Below, piece after piece: positions 9,906 to 20,423 of a stretch of DNA of 64,000 nt. The first letter of the stretch is position 1, and each line of letters opens with the position of its first letter. The DNA is taken from assembly GCA_964016875.1 (NCBI GenBank), contig OZ024735.1:191001-255000 (forward strand), in the 5' to 3' direction. A program made the position numbers and the translations under genes. This stretch comes from Fallopia convolvulus (lineage: Eukaryota > Streptophyta > Magnoliopsida > Caryophyllales > Polygonaceae). The notes beneath the pieces were generated by a model. The model did no database searches, was not told the DNA's origin, and saw only the letters and a program-made list of their open reading frames with translations.

Positions 9906-11636
9906 AAATACCCCATACTTAAACTTGCTTGTCCTCAAGCAATAACAATGTAAGCAAGACCGAAACATAATCTTCAAGTAAAGCCTCGTATGAAAACACA
10001 TTTTAAGCACAAGTGATCGATATTCAAGCAAGATTACATCATCACACATGATTAAGTGTTCCAAGGAATAAAGTCAATGCAACTAAGCCTCACTTTAGGG
10101 ATATGTGAATGTGTATCACTCATCAAGTGTTTGGGTTTAGCAATGAACACTCAAGCTCAAAAATCATGCAAGTAAGGACTTTACTATTGAAGCTAATATC
10201 AACAATTCCTCCACCTAGAGATGCCTAATACAAAGTACACAAAGAATTTCGAACTTGGCTCAATGGAGGTCCTCAAAGAGGTTCCATTCGGCCGGGTTGT
10301 AATGGGGCTTTTGGTATTTCTCAAGGTGGGAATTATTTGGTCTTGTGGTTCTTTCAATGGGGATTGAACAACCTAAACTCTCACCAACTTCACCAAAATT
10401 CCACAATTACTTTCACACTCACCCAAAAGACTTAACATTTTCCTTTCAACCCAAAATTTCACTTAACATTCCACTTCATCTTTGCTCTTATGCTTTTCGT
10501 TGAATTTTCAACACTTTCTACATTTGGACCGACTTTCTTATGACATCGGGCCCGATGTTGCTTGTAACTCGGTCGGACCATTTTCTTCACTTAAGCTCCT
10601 TGCTTTGTTCCACTTTACATTTCCAACATTTTCTTTCTTTCTTTTCTTTCTTTTTCTTCATTTTTGTACAACAAAGATGCACTACCCACATGATTCATAA
10701 CACCATTCTTTGCCCTTAAACCCAAGAGAATCTCAACTCTTCAAATACAATCCAAACCTTTCTTCTAAAGTCCAATCCCACAAGGGTCAAGTCATATAAG
10801 GCTAGGAATAATATTTTTGAGGAGTTTCAAATAAAGGCTTAGGCTAGAACGGGGCTACAAACAAAGGATTATCTTCATGGTAGGATATGGAACATTTATG
10901 TGACTAGAAGAATAAAGTTCAAAATCAATGTGACCATGCTAGGACAATTCTCATGACGGTCTTGGAAAATAGATAAACACCGCAATAGCAAGTTTTACTA
11001 AGCATGAATGAGCTAATCACATAAGAAAAATGAGGGATATGCAAATATGAATAAGCATCCCTAAAATGGCCAAAAATCAATCTCACAAGGGTCACTCATA
11101 CTTAGTTGCATAAGAACTCATCCTAGAACTCACATGTTCAATAAAACAAGCAAGATATCATGATCACATCAAAAGCAACATCATTTAAGAGGCTAAACTA
11201 TCCAAAAATATGCAAAGGAATTTACATGCTCACATCATCATTAGCTTTTATTTTGGCAATCTAAGATGGGAATTTCTAGTCCAAAACCTACAAAACACAA
11301 AATCTTTTTGTTGTTTTTAACACAATTTTTCAATTTTTTTATGGATTTTTGCAAAAATTTCTCTAAAACCAAAAGCTAATCCATTCAAGACCAAATTAAT
11401 CATCCGTGTCATTCCACAAACCAATAAGCAACCATCCCAAATACAAACTAGAAACACAAACTAAATATCCTCAAAATAATAAACAAACATAAACAAGTGA
11501 AATCATGAACACACTTACCCCCACCCCATACTTAAAATTTTGATGTCCCCATCAAACAAGGAAATCAAAACTTAAAAGCAAGAGAGAAGAGTATGAAAAA
11601 CTCACAATTTCTTATTCTTCAATGGCATGTATAGGA
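9906..11636 (-). other. Gypsy-A polypurine tract and long 3' untranslated region
   Basis: Directly inside the LTR the - strand reads AGTATGGGGTATTT, preceded by TTGAGGACAAGCAAG; the same arrangement occurs in Gypsy-B. Further in, a motif cluster lies at 10525-10582, and the stretch 10670-10860 is related to 46310-46490 and 35590-35770. No convincing coding sequence. Confidence 0.75.
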
Positions 11637-11810
11637 TCAATCGAAGGGGTTGTCACGTCTACGTCCTCTTTGGAGCCTTGCTTGCCGCTCCCTCTCGTAC
11701 ACTTGCTCATCATCCTCCAAATAGACATCATCCAACTTCGGCTCTTTCCTCGACTTCTTGGACTTCTTCCTTGGCCTTTCCGCATGAGATGATGAAGCTC
11801 TTGTCTCCAT
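11637..11810 (-). CDS. Short ORF of Gypsy-A in the position of the third ORF of Athila-like elements
   Basis: 57 codons from the ATG at 11808-11810: a Lys/Arg-rich start (METRASSSHAERPRKKSKK) followed by an acidic and Arg-rich tail. It lies between Gag-protease and the 3' LTR, where Athila-like elements often carry an extra gene. I do not recognise a domain. It may be only the N-terminal stub of a lost protein; upstream in-frame ATGs exist. Confidence 0.35.
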   Translation of the reverse strand: METRASSSHAERPRKKSKKSRKEPKLDDVYLEDDEQVYERERQARLQRGRRRDNPFD

Positions 11811-13127
11811 GGTACCTACACACATCCAACCAAACAAAAGGATCCAAGATAAACTCCATACAACTCGACGAAAGCACTCATCAACACACAACAACATTTC
11901 AACACAAAGGGAACCCCATACTTAGTCTCTAGACTCACATGCATCTCAATCCAACATAAATCATCATGGACATCTTCTAACAATAGCTAAGCAAATGATT
12001 ATTCTACATCATGATTAGGCTATAGCCAACAATTAAACACATGAATCCACATGATATCACAAGAAGAGAGCAAAAACAACATGGATCGACTTCCAGCCTA
12101 TGTCGGGCCCGACTTCTCAACCTCGGTCCGACATGTTGGACCGACTTTCACACCTCGGGCCCGACTCTCCTGGGCACGTCGATCTCGACCTAGTTCATGC
12201 TTCGACTCTAACCTCAAATCAACCCAAATCATTCCATCATGCACTTAAATTTCAAATTCAACCATCAAACATCCCTAATCGAAGTTCTAAATGGATCTAA
12301 GCATGTATAAACAACTTTAAAGCTCAATTTCACAAATCATGCAAATCCACCATTGATGCTGAAGCTCAAGCTCTAAATCAAACATGGCATTACTCAATCT
12401 ACGCAGTGAAAGCACAAAATTTTCAAAGAAATAAGTAGAGATCGAGTAACACATACCGGATTCGAAGAGTATTGAACTTTTAAACAAATAGGCAACTTAG
12501 AACTCAAATTTCCTAGATCTAGATCTAGATGGGGGACGAAGGACTATATTGAACTCGAGATTTCTACTTGGAATCGGGTTAGGGAGGCCTTTTTGTGGTT
12601 GGAACGAGATGAAGTGGGATGGATGTGGATCGAGTATGGTGAAAGAGAGAGGGCCGATTTTAAGAGTGTGGGGGAGATGGGTTGTATTTTGGGAATGGTG
12701 GTTAATATGAAGATGGTAGGTAGATGGGGGATGGTATTTAATGGGGGAAAGGGACAAATTAGGTCAAGGGCAAAATTGGCATTCCAACTAGTCGAATCAA
12801 GTTGGACCGACTTCATGGACCGACGTCCCTATGTCGGGCCCGACTTACCTGGGCTCGATGTGGGAGTATTCGGGTCGCCAATTTTACTCCATCCTCATGC
12901 AACTTCTTTCCCATATTTCCATTTAAATATTTCACCTCAAATCCTACACAACCTTGAAGGATGCACAACACCATAAATCCACAAAACACTAGATAGGAAT
13001 TGGTTAGAGAAAAGCTAAGCTAAACAAAGAAAATCAAACTAAAATTACGAAAAGAAGGCTACTAGCTCGGGTTGCCTCCCGAGAAGCGCTCATTTAGAGT
13101 CACTAGCTTGACTTCCTAACCTGAACC
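11811..13127 (-). other. Gypsy-A internal non-coding segment
   Basis: No reverse transcriptase, RNase H or integrase motif in any frame. Two motif clusters lie here: 12080-12190 and 12800-12850, each with alternating GGACCGAC and TCGGGCCCGAC sites. Open frames on both strands near 12500-12980 look accidental. Confidence 0.65.
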
Positions 13128-16097
13128 TTATGGCGGGTGAAACACGGTGAATTGCTCGCCATTGTTATGCCCATTCCCATTGCCTTCATACCCATAAAAC
13201 CACCAACGATGGTCTACATAGGCATGGCTCTCCGATCTCGGGCCTATCTCATCATACTCCTCCAACGGATGAGATTTCTCCTCCTTACTTGCTCCATTAT
13301 GTTTTTCTTTTCCTACACCATAGTTATCCAAAGTATTCCTAGGAGATTCTACCAATTCATCTTTTAAATCACTAAGGCAAATGTAAGAGTCTCCTAAGTC
13401 ATCTTTCAAATCACTTAAACAAATGTAGGAATCAAAAGTTTGGAAAGAATTGTGGTTATCACCAACATCAAAAGGATATAAGTAAGGATACTCTTCATTT
13501 TTCCTTGGGCTAGCATTGATCCTTGACTCATCTTGTTCCTCAACTTGCTCCAACAACTCCCTTGCTTGCATTTGTTTATTGAACCCTTCATCACTTCTCA
13601 ACACAATGACCTCTCTAGCAACTTCCACTTCTTCTCTTTTTCTCATGGCACTCTCTTCAAGTTTAAGGATGGCCAAGGCGTCCGGCTCATTCAAAGCTTT
13701 GTTGAAGTGAAAATCGACCTTCTCTTCCCCAATCTCAAAGGAAACCTTGTCGTTCTTGACATCAAACCTTTCCCCCGCCGTAGCTAAGAATGGTATTCCT
13801 AAGATTATTGGGACCAAGTGATCCTCATGCACGTCCAAGATCACGAAATCATCGGGGACAAAGTACTTTCCAACTCGCACCGGAACGTCATCCAATATTC
13901 CCTTAGCCTTGATGACGGAACCGTCGGCCATAGTTAGGGACATATTGGCCGGCTCCATTTCACCCAAATTTGCTCTTCTCCAAATGCTAGCGGGCATCAC
14001 CGAAATACTTGCCCCAAGGTCACATAAGGCTTGGAAATTTTGAGACCCCACACCAATAGTGATAGCAAAACGACTGGGATCTCCTAGCTTTTGTGGTAAT
14101 TCCAAGGTCTTGACTTCATCTTGCATTTCCACTATGGACCTCTTCTTACTCAAAATCTCCTTTAAAAACTTGGCATAAGATGGCATCTCACTCAATGCGT
14201 CGGTGAACGGGATAGAGATGTTCAAGCCTTGCAAGAGTTTGAGAAACCTCTTGAACTTGTTATCAACAACATCTTTCGGCTTCTTCGAGGGATATGGAAG
14301 AATTGTTGCACCTTGAATCTTGCTTGGATCAACTTCTTTGGACTTCCCCACTTCATTTGCAACATTTCCTGGTTGGACCGACTTGGGCACCATGTCGGGC
14401 CCGATGTTGTGCATCTCGGTCCGAGGCAGAAGAGTCGGATCGAGGTCTGGGTACGTCGGTCCCGAGTTGCTCTCGACCTCGGTCCGTGGTGAAGGAGTCG
14501 ATCTTCTGGTTGGGTCGACTTCGGGGAACGTCGGACCCGACTTGCTGGGTAAGTTGGTCCGACTCTCTTCATTCTTATTAGGCACGTGTGGCTCGGGTAG
14601 GTTTCGGCCACTTCTCAATCCAATTGCCCGGACTTCAATTTGATTGTTTTGAGCTCGAGGGTTCTCCTCGGGTCGGCCCGGAAGTCTACCATTCTCTCTC
14701 GGGGCTTGAGTCGCAATTTGAGCAAATTGATTGTCGACTTGCCTCCTCCATGCACCAAACTCATTGAATTGAGTCCTCATCTCCTTGAACCCGTCTCTCA
14801 TCTCTTGAGCAAATGTTTGTAACTCATTGAATCCCGGTGGTCTATATGGTGGTGGTGGCGCCCTTGGCTCGTTTTGGTTGAAGTTGTTGTTGTAGCCTTG
14901 AGCTTGACCGTTGTTCCACCGGCCATTGCCACCATTGTTGAAATTGACTCTTCCACCGAAATTTCCTCGAACATAGTTTGCCTCCTCAATTCGCTCGGCC
15001 AAGCGCACTTGGCTCTCATTCGGACAAACTTGTGTAGCATGTGCAAAGGATCCACACTCCTCACAAGCTCTAGCATTTTGCTTGTAGTAGTGGACTTGCC
15101 TCTTTAGTTTTCTCACTTCACCTTCAAGGAATTGGAGCTTCACATCCCTATCAATGTCTTCTCCCTTTGAATCATATAACTTCCTTGCACCTTCACCTTG
15201 AACTTTCACCTCCTTGCTAGCTTGACTCACCCCATACATGGCCTCATAATCGGATAGCTTGTCAAGTAGCTCCCAAGCTTGAACCGGTGTCAAGTCTATG
15301 AACCCACAATCGGTGTGGAGATTGAGCTTGTCCTTCGTTACCGTATTGATGCCTTGGAAAAAGATGTCTTGAAGCACATATGGTTGTTGGCCATGAGTAG
15401 GACATTGGCGCAACATCTCCTTGAAACGGTCCCATGCTTCGAAGAGGGGCTCATTCGGACCTTGTTGAAAGCTTGCAATCTTCCTTCTTAACTCGGTTGT
15501 CTTCGAGGGCGGGAAGAACTTCATCAAGAAAGCGTCATAGAGTGTCTTCCAAGTTGTGATTGACCTAGGAGCTTGGCTCTGGAGCCAATGTGCGGCCTTG
15601 CCCCCAAGTGACCACTTGAACGCCTTTAGAAGCACATACTCCAATGTCTCCTCATCGGTAGAGATCGTCTCACACATATCCACAAATCGTTTAACATGCT
15701 CTATGGGACACTCATGTGGACGGCCCTCGAATTGATCTCTCTTGATGAGGGAGATGAATTGCGTCTTGATCTCAAAATTCTTGGCAACCTCGGGAAGCAC
15801 AATAGCCGGCTCGGGTACCCTCAACTCCGAATGCATGTATTGGCGTGCATTCCGGGGTAGAGCGTTGAGTTGAGCCTCGGCTCTCATCCGTTGCTCCCGT
15901 TCTCTTCTTGCCACCTCCTCTTGATTGTCCCTCTCAAGTTGCAATCTAGCCATTTCGGCCCTAAGTTGAGCCAACTCCTCATCAACATGGAGAGCTTGAT
16001 TCGCCATCCTTTTCCTTCTTCGGGCTTCCTTGAGAATACTTTCCGGATCACTTACAAACTCAAGCTCAAGTGTTCCTCGGGAGGAACGAGCTAGCAT
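13128..16097 (-). CDS. gag-pro: Gypsy-A Gag-protease polyprotein, about 989 aa
   Basis: The start is placed at MLARSSRGTLELEF because Gypsy-B and Gypsy-C begin MPSRSPKGTFEMDF and MRLRFSRGTFEVEF; upstream codons would give an unlikely extra 16 residues. Order: basic N-terminus, a coiled coil (about residues 30-85), the Retrotrans_gag core (about 110-290, with GGKAAHWLQS), a zinc-knuckle-like CEECGSFAHATQVC, an Asn/Gly/Pro-rich linker, then an aspartic protease with CDLGASISVMP and IILGIPFL, followed by a charged tail. The frame is fully open although the element has no reverse transcriptase or integrase. Motif sites at 14372-14572 fall in the linker before the protease. A Gag that could still be made by a pol-less element is of the kind described as TR-GAG. 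Confidence 0.9.
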   Translation of the reverse strand: MLARSSRGTLELEFVSDPESILKEARRRKRMANQALHVDEELAQLRAEMARLQLERDNQEEVARREREQRMRAEAQLNALPRNARQYMHSELRVPEPAIVLPEVAKNFEIKTQFISLIKRDQFEGRPHECPIEHVKRFVDMCETISTDEETLEYVLLKAFKWSLGGKAAHWLQSQAPRSITTWKTLYDAFLMKFFPPSKTTELRRKIASFQQGPNEPLFEAWDRFKEMLRQCPTHGQQPYVLQDIFFQGINTVTKDKLNLHTDCGFIDLTPVQAWELLDKLSDYEAMYGVSQASKEVKVQGEGARKLYDSKGEDIDRDVKLQFLEGEVRKLKRQVHYYKQNARACEECGSFAHATQVCPNESQVRLAERIEEANYVRGNFGGRVNFNNGGNGRWNNGQAQGYNNNFNQNEPRAPPPPYRPPGFNELQTFAQEMRDGFKEMRTQFNEFGAWRRQVDNQFAQIATQAPRENGRLPGRPEENPRAQNNQIEVRAIGLRSGRNLPEPHVPNKNEESRTNLPSKSGPTFPEVDPTRRSTPSPRTEVESNSGPTYPDLDPTLLPRTEMHNIGPDMVPKSVQPGNVANEVGKSKEVDPSKIQGATILPYPSKKPKDVVDNKFKRFLKLLQGLNISIPFTDALSEMPSYAKFLKEILSKKRSIVEMQDEVKTLELPQKLGDPSRFAITIGVGSQNFQALCDLGASISVMPASIWRRANLGEMEPANMSLTMADGSVIKAKGILDDVPVRVGKYFVPDDFVILDVHEDHLVPIILGIPFLATAGERFDVKNDKVSFEIGEEKVDFHFNKALNEPDALAILKLEESAMRKREEVEVAREVIVLRSDEGFNKQMQARELLEQVEEQDESRINASPRKNEEYPYLYPFDVGDNHNSFQTFDSYICLSDLKDDLGDSYICLSDLKDELVESPRNTLDNYGVGKEKHNGASKEEKSHPLEEYDEIGPRSESHAYVDHRWWFYGYEGNGNGHNNGEQFTVFHPP

Positions 16098-16188
16098 ACA
16101 CCTATGAAACAAAAACACAAACCAAAACAAATCAAAAACAAACAAAGGGTTTGGGCTATTCCCTCACCCAAATCACTACCAATCTTTT
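16098..16188 (-). other. Gypsy-A leader lacking a primer binding site
   Basis: The - strand reads from the LTR end ...GATCA straight into AAAAGATTGGTAGTGATT. The TGGCGCC...GGGGA tRNA-Asp site present at this place in Gypsy-B and Gypsy-C is absent. A donor-like GGTGAGG and an acceptor-like ATAGGTG just before the gag ATG are visible. Confidence 0.7.
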
Positions 16189-17600
16189 TGATCGCCTCTC
16201 TCGGATTGCGAGGGTCTAGAGATACAATTTATAACCCGACCCCGTTGTAGTACGTGGTGGGTATCGAACACTCGGGAAGTCTACTCGATCGATGTGCCTA
16301 GATACTAGGAAGCTAGAAAGGAGAGCATAAAACAAAGGAAAACAAAGAAAACAGTCGGGACCGACACTGAGGTCACGTCGGGCCCGAGGTTGGCAACAAG
16401 AGGAAGTCGGGACCGACACTGGGTAAGTCGGGCCCGAGGTAGCTGGGGATGTCGAACTCAAAGATTTTAAAAGTAGATCTTGGGCTTTTGGGTTCCTTCC
16501 CTAGTAGATTAAGGCTTTTCCACCCCAATTCAAGCAATGAGTGATGATCGGACTAGGATTGAGTGCTTTCGCCCTCGTTCCAACCACTTCTACACCTCGA
16601 TCATTGGGGAAATCCCCTTCGAAGCAAGGTCTTGAGATTGACACATGTTCACTTTCGCTACTTTGCCAATCTCAAGCCTTGATTCCCAACTTTCGCAAGG
16701 AATTGTAGCTCTATGTAGAGTGGGTTCCTTAGATCAAACACTCAAGGCTATGGAATTGGGGTTTCTAGCCTAAACCTAGCTAGGGTTTTCCCCCATAACC
16801 CAAGATCAAGGAGATCTACTCCATGTGACAAGCAAAGAAAGCAATCAAATCAAAAGGGAAAGCAATCATCATAATCAATCTCAAAACCAAGCAAAGTTTC
16901 ATTCAAATCCAAAACAATCCACAAACTCCAATCAAAGGTTTCCAAATCCACAAAATCAAAACAAAGCAAAGCTAATCTATCAACCCAATCTATCAAATCT
17001 CCCTACCTTGGGCCCATTCTCTCTCTTCCCCTTCTCCTCTCCTTCCTCCTTGCTCTCCAGGTATCCTCTTGAGAGTTTTTGAGGATTGGTCCCCTCCAAA
17101 ATGTGGGAACCCCTAAATTAGAAGACAAGAGGGCCTTTTATAGATTAGATGAGGGGCAAAAGTGGAAGTCCACAATTTCGTGCCTTGGAGCCCAAGTAGT
17201 CCGGTGACCGACTCGGATCGACACGGAGAAACCTCGGGCCCGGCTTACTGTGCAACTCGGTCCGAGGTTGGAGACTTCAAAGTCGGGCCCGACGTGGTTG
17301 CAACTCGGTCCTGACCTCGTTCCACCTTCTTCTTTGTTGGCTTCTCTTGTTCTTCTTCATGGCTTGCTTCTCTCTTTCCCGCTTTAGCTCGGCCTTTGCT
17401 CCATGTCTCGACCCTCCTTCAAATCAATCCTTGATTCATGCCAAATTACCTACAAAACACATAAAAGGTGCGTAGTCTCCGAATCTCATAGATATCGGGA
17501 ACTAGGCTAAAAAGGAACAAAACGCACAAGAAAAGGGGAAAAAGAAACATATTTACAAAGGAAATCACATATGAAAACACCACCAAATAGAGAGACATCA
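16189..17600 (-). repeat. Gypsy-A 5' LTR (right copy)
   Basis: 1412 bp, partner of 8493-9905. It has the same TATA box (about 17133-17141) and motif blocks at 16360-16458 and 17201-17325. The adjoining GCAAG (17601-17605) is the right target duplication. Confidence 0.95.
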
Positions 17601-17605
17601 GCAAG

Positions 17606-17846
17606 CAGCCCATGAACGCTCGCCGAACCCGCCTCCTCTCCTCCGTCCTTAAAGATACCAACTCCCCTGAGCGATGCGTCCTCCCAGGACTTGCTTAGGG
17701 TGATTCTTGCTCAAAACAGAGATATACTACGGTATCAGGACGCTCAACTTATCGCTCAGCTTGACATCAATGATCGTATCTCAGATCTTCTCTCCGCCAT
17801 CACTGCTCTTACCAACGTCATGTCTGCGTACCTCAAGAAAGACTGA
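17606..17846 (+). pseudogene. Copia-1 ORF3, C-terminal coiled-coil end
   Basis: Continues the frame cut at 8492. After about 30 codons a stop appears (TAG near 17696). In another frame the sequence goes on as a heptad-like helix (DLLRVILAQNRDILRYQDAQ...) ending in SAYLKKD and TGA 17844-17846, which implies a small indel. The corresponding end of Copia-3 ORF3 (about 28626-28829) is also a predicted coiled coil. Confidence 0.7.
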
Positions 17847-18411
17847 CTCGCTGAATGATTAATGCTTTACCGTTTTCGCTCCCCATGCAAAATCCAAATC
17901 ATTTGTGTGGTCCCCAAAACATTATTCTCTTTGCGTACATTGACCAAATTTCTGCAATGGATAATGTTTTTTTTTAAATGTTTGTTCCATTTAAATGTTC
18001 TCTAATTCCTTCCTAAGCGTTCCCACTGCTCTACTTATGACTGATTGCTTACATTCCTTACATAATTGCTTTCCTTTTCGATGATGCCAAAAGGGGGAAG
18101 TATAGTTTTGTAGAGATGCGTTGTTAAGCTTTGTCAATAGAGTCCATGTGTTAAGGGGGAACTTTAGCTAGGAAATAAAAGAAGAAATTAGATCAAGTAC
18201 CTGAAAAGGTGAACTTGTCTAGATTGTAGAACTTGCTAGCACTTCACTTTTATCCTTTCTGAAGGGACGCAACTTCGCTCCAAGGAGCAAGTAAAATGTT
18301 CCTAAGGAAAAGGATTGCATCCATGTTTAGCTAAGTTCTTATCATTGCACATTCATGTTATATGCATTGCTTACAAAATTGAAAGTTTGTCATCATCAAA
18401 AAGGGGGAAAT
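17847..18411 (+). other. Copia-1 3' untranslated region with two purine tracts
   Basis: GATGATGCCAAAAGGGGGAA near 18080 and the LTR-adjacent AAAAAGGGGGAAAT (about 18399-18411). The second is the expected plus-strand primer tract because TGTTGGGA of the LTR follows it. Copia-3 has the same pair at about 29068 and 29257. Confidence 0.85.
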
Positions 18412-19579
18412 TGTTGGGATGATGTTGAGGACGCTTTGTACTTAACATTGAAACAACGATTTCATCGTTCCTTAGTTTTGATAATGACAAACTACTCTTG
18501 GAACTAATGTTATCACTTGAGCGTTTCAAGAAAATCGAAAAGAAAAGATAACTGGTTCGCGTCCATAGGTTGTATGGATGCCACAGGGTTGAAACGATCA
18601 TCATCAATAAACTCCAAGTGTGAAAGGCGTTCTTCGAAGTTGTGGACTCTGTCCCATCAAGAAGAATCCTAAAGTTTTGGATAAGATCGAAATGAAACAT
18701 CCTCGTATCCAGCAGACAACGATGAAATGCAATAAGCGTATAACGAGGGACTGCAACCTTATATCTAGTGGATAAAGCCGCCAAGCAGTCACATTCAACC
18801 TGGATCTTTCGTGTGTCAGAAGCAACACCTGAAAGACTCCAATGTCGCCATCAAGATCACATCTTCCCAAGTGTGCAGAGTGATCTGCACTAGGAATGAA
18901 AGGCTACAGAAATCGAGGAAGCTGTAGAAGGGTTGAATAGTAATTCAACACTGTGCCACGCATCCCAAGTTGCTTCCCAAACCCTTGGCTATAAATACGA
19001 GTGATCGTATTAATGGAAGGAAAGGTGTTCTCAAGCTAAGCATTGAATAATCTCTCAACAATCAAAGAGATTGAGCATTCAAGATCAAAATAGCTTGAGC
19101 CCCCAAAGAACACAGTAGAAAATCATTGTAACAAAAGAGAGAATCGCATTTCCTTGTTTGATAGGATTTGCAACTAAGCTACTGGACGACGAACGCTCCA
19201 TAGGCTTAGAAGGACGTTTCTCGTTCTTAGACAGATTTGTATTAAGTTTGAGTGAGAAGTGTTAGTGGTTGAGAGATACACAATAGTGAACTAGCAAGGA
19301 CGCTAGGGTCAGAGAAGTTTGTGGATCTGCCTTGTAATAGCACTTAGGACTCAAAGCAATACAAGATCTAAGAAGAACGTGATTCAAAATCCTTCAAGCG
19401 AAGGTAGAGGTTTACTCACGAAAGACTAGTTGGTCTGAGTGAGGTTCCTCTCTAAATACCGCGCCCATCAGTATCTCTCTTATCCTTGTTTATTCCTGCT
19501 TGTGCTTATTATTCCGCTGCCTAAGGACGCTTCTCAGAAACGTCCTTAGAACTCATTTTTGCTAACACACGATCCAACA
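18412..19579 (+). repeat. Copia-1 3' LTR
   Basis: 1168 bp, TGTTGGGATG...GATCCAACA. It matches the solo LTR at 60159-61312 over its whole length. A CTATAAATA TATA box lies at about 18989-18997. Several GGACG/CGTCC sites occur. Confidence 0.95.
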
Positions 19580-20124
19580 TCTAGAATAATCCTAGCTTAG
19601 TTTGATTTTATTATAAATAGCATAGGGGTGGATGTATTTCTTCCTTAGCGTGAACTAAAGGGATCTTGTTGCTTCTCTTCCACGCCACCACCCTTGCTAT
19701 TGTGTTGACATTGTTTTGAGTTTTAATACAAGTGTTCATCCGGTTTAAATCCATTGTGATACGGGGTTAGCTGTGAATGGCCCGATCTTCGATGTTCTCA
19801 AACTCGACAATAAAAAACAAGAAGGAAATGGTCAGAAATATAACAAACAAGACTTGATTTGAAGGAAATGAAAGGAAACGACTCAAAACATAAAAATAGA
19901 CTCAACGAATGGAAATGAAACAAAGGATAACCCTCCGAGACAACTATTAAACCCTTTGAAGAACGGATTCAACAAGAACCTAATAGAATGGACGAAGAAC
20001 CAACCTTTTAAATCTCACACGACAAGGAGCTCGCCTTGAAGCACGAGAAGGGGCTCGTGATCGTTGATAAGCACCAACCTTCGATGAGTATTGACACAAA
20101 CCAAGCAAACCAAGTTGCAATTCA
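19580..20124. other. Unidentified segment between Copia-1 and the Gypsy-F relic
   Basis: I recognise no gene. A TATAAATA-like string near 19611 followed by a pyrimidine-rich leader could be an LTR fragment, but no partner copy is in the window. Confidence 0.4.
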
Positions 20125-20423
20125 CACACTCAATGAAGCAAAGCTTCAAACAATACATACTCAAGAGAAGCTCCGTCGGCGGCAATTGTGTCACAAAGGT
20201 CGACAATGGACTTGATGTGCTCCATCGGGCATTCGGTTGCCCTTCCCTTGAATTGAGACTTCTTGATCAAAGCAATAAAGTGCGACTTGATCTCAAAATT
20301 CCTTGCCACCTCGGGTAGAACTATAGCGGGCTCCGACACTCTCAATTCCGGATGCATGTATTGCTTAGCATTCCTTGGAATTACATCCAATTGCTCCTCT
20401 AACCTTGCTCTTTCATCTCTTTC
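20125..20423 (-). pseudogene. Gypsy-F relic: fragment of a gypsy gag
   Basis: About 90 residues related to residues 75-165 of Gypsy-A Gag: ERDERARLEEQLDVIPRNAK, ELRVSEPAIVLPEVARNFEI, then PMEHIKSIVDLCDTIAADGA. It is cut on the right by the Gypsy-C LTR at 20424 and loses similarity on the left near 20125. It belongs to the same group as Gypsy-A/B/C but is a separate copy. Confidence 0.85.

Larger units (their letters stand above)
8493..17600 (-). mobile_element. Gypsy-A: pol-less Ty3/gypsy element nested in Copia-1 ORF3
   Basis: Two LTRs of about 1.41 kb (8493-9905 and 16189-17600) begin TGATGT and end GATCA on the - strand, and are flanked by GCAAG duplications. By eye they differ at roughly a dozen sites, so insertion is fairly recent. 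The 6.3-kb interior encodes Gag-protease (13128-16097) and a short ORF but no reverse transcriptase, RNase H or integrase. Gag and purine tract match elements primed by tRNA-Asp (Athila/Tat group), although its own primer site is missing. Confidence 0.93.
1..19579 (+). mobile_element. Copia-1: SIRE-like Ty1/copia retrotransposon, 5' LTR cut by window edge, interrupted by Gypsy-A
   Basis: Order is LTR end, initiator-tRNA-Met primer site, gag with two CCHC knuckles, protease, integrase, reverse transcriptase and RNase H, a long non-pol ORF (ORF3), purine tract and 3' LTR. Integrase before reverse transcriptase, together with a long gag and an extra ORF after pol, is typical of the SIRE/Maximus lineage. 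Without the nested Gypsy-A (8493-17600) it would be about 11 kb. The 3' LTR is followed by TCTAG; the matching left target duplication lies outside the window. Pol has two in-frame stops and ORF3 is broken, so this copy is not autonomous. Confidence 0.93.

Noticed and set aside
12497..12976. Overlapping open frames on both strands in Gypsy-A
   Set aside because: Low-complexity interior DNA; no domain, not conserved in Gypsy-B.
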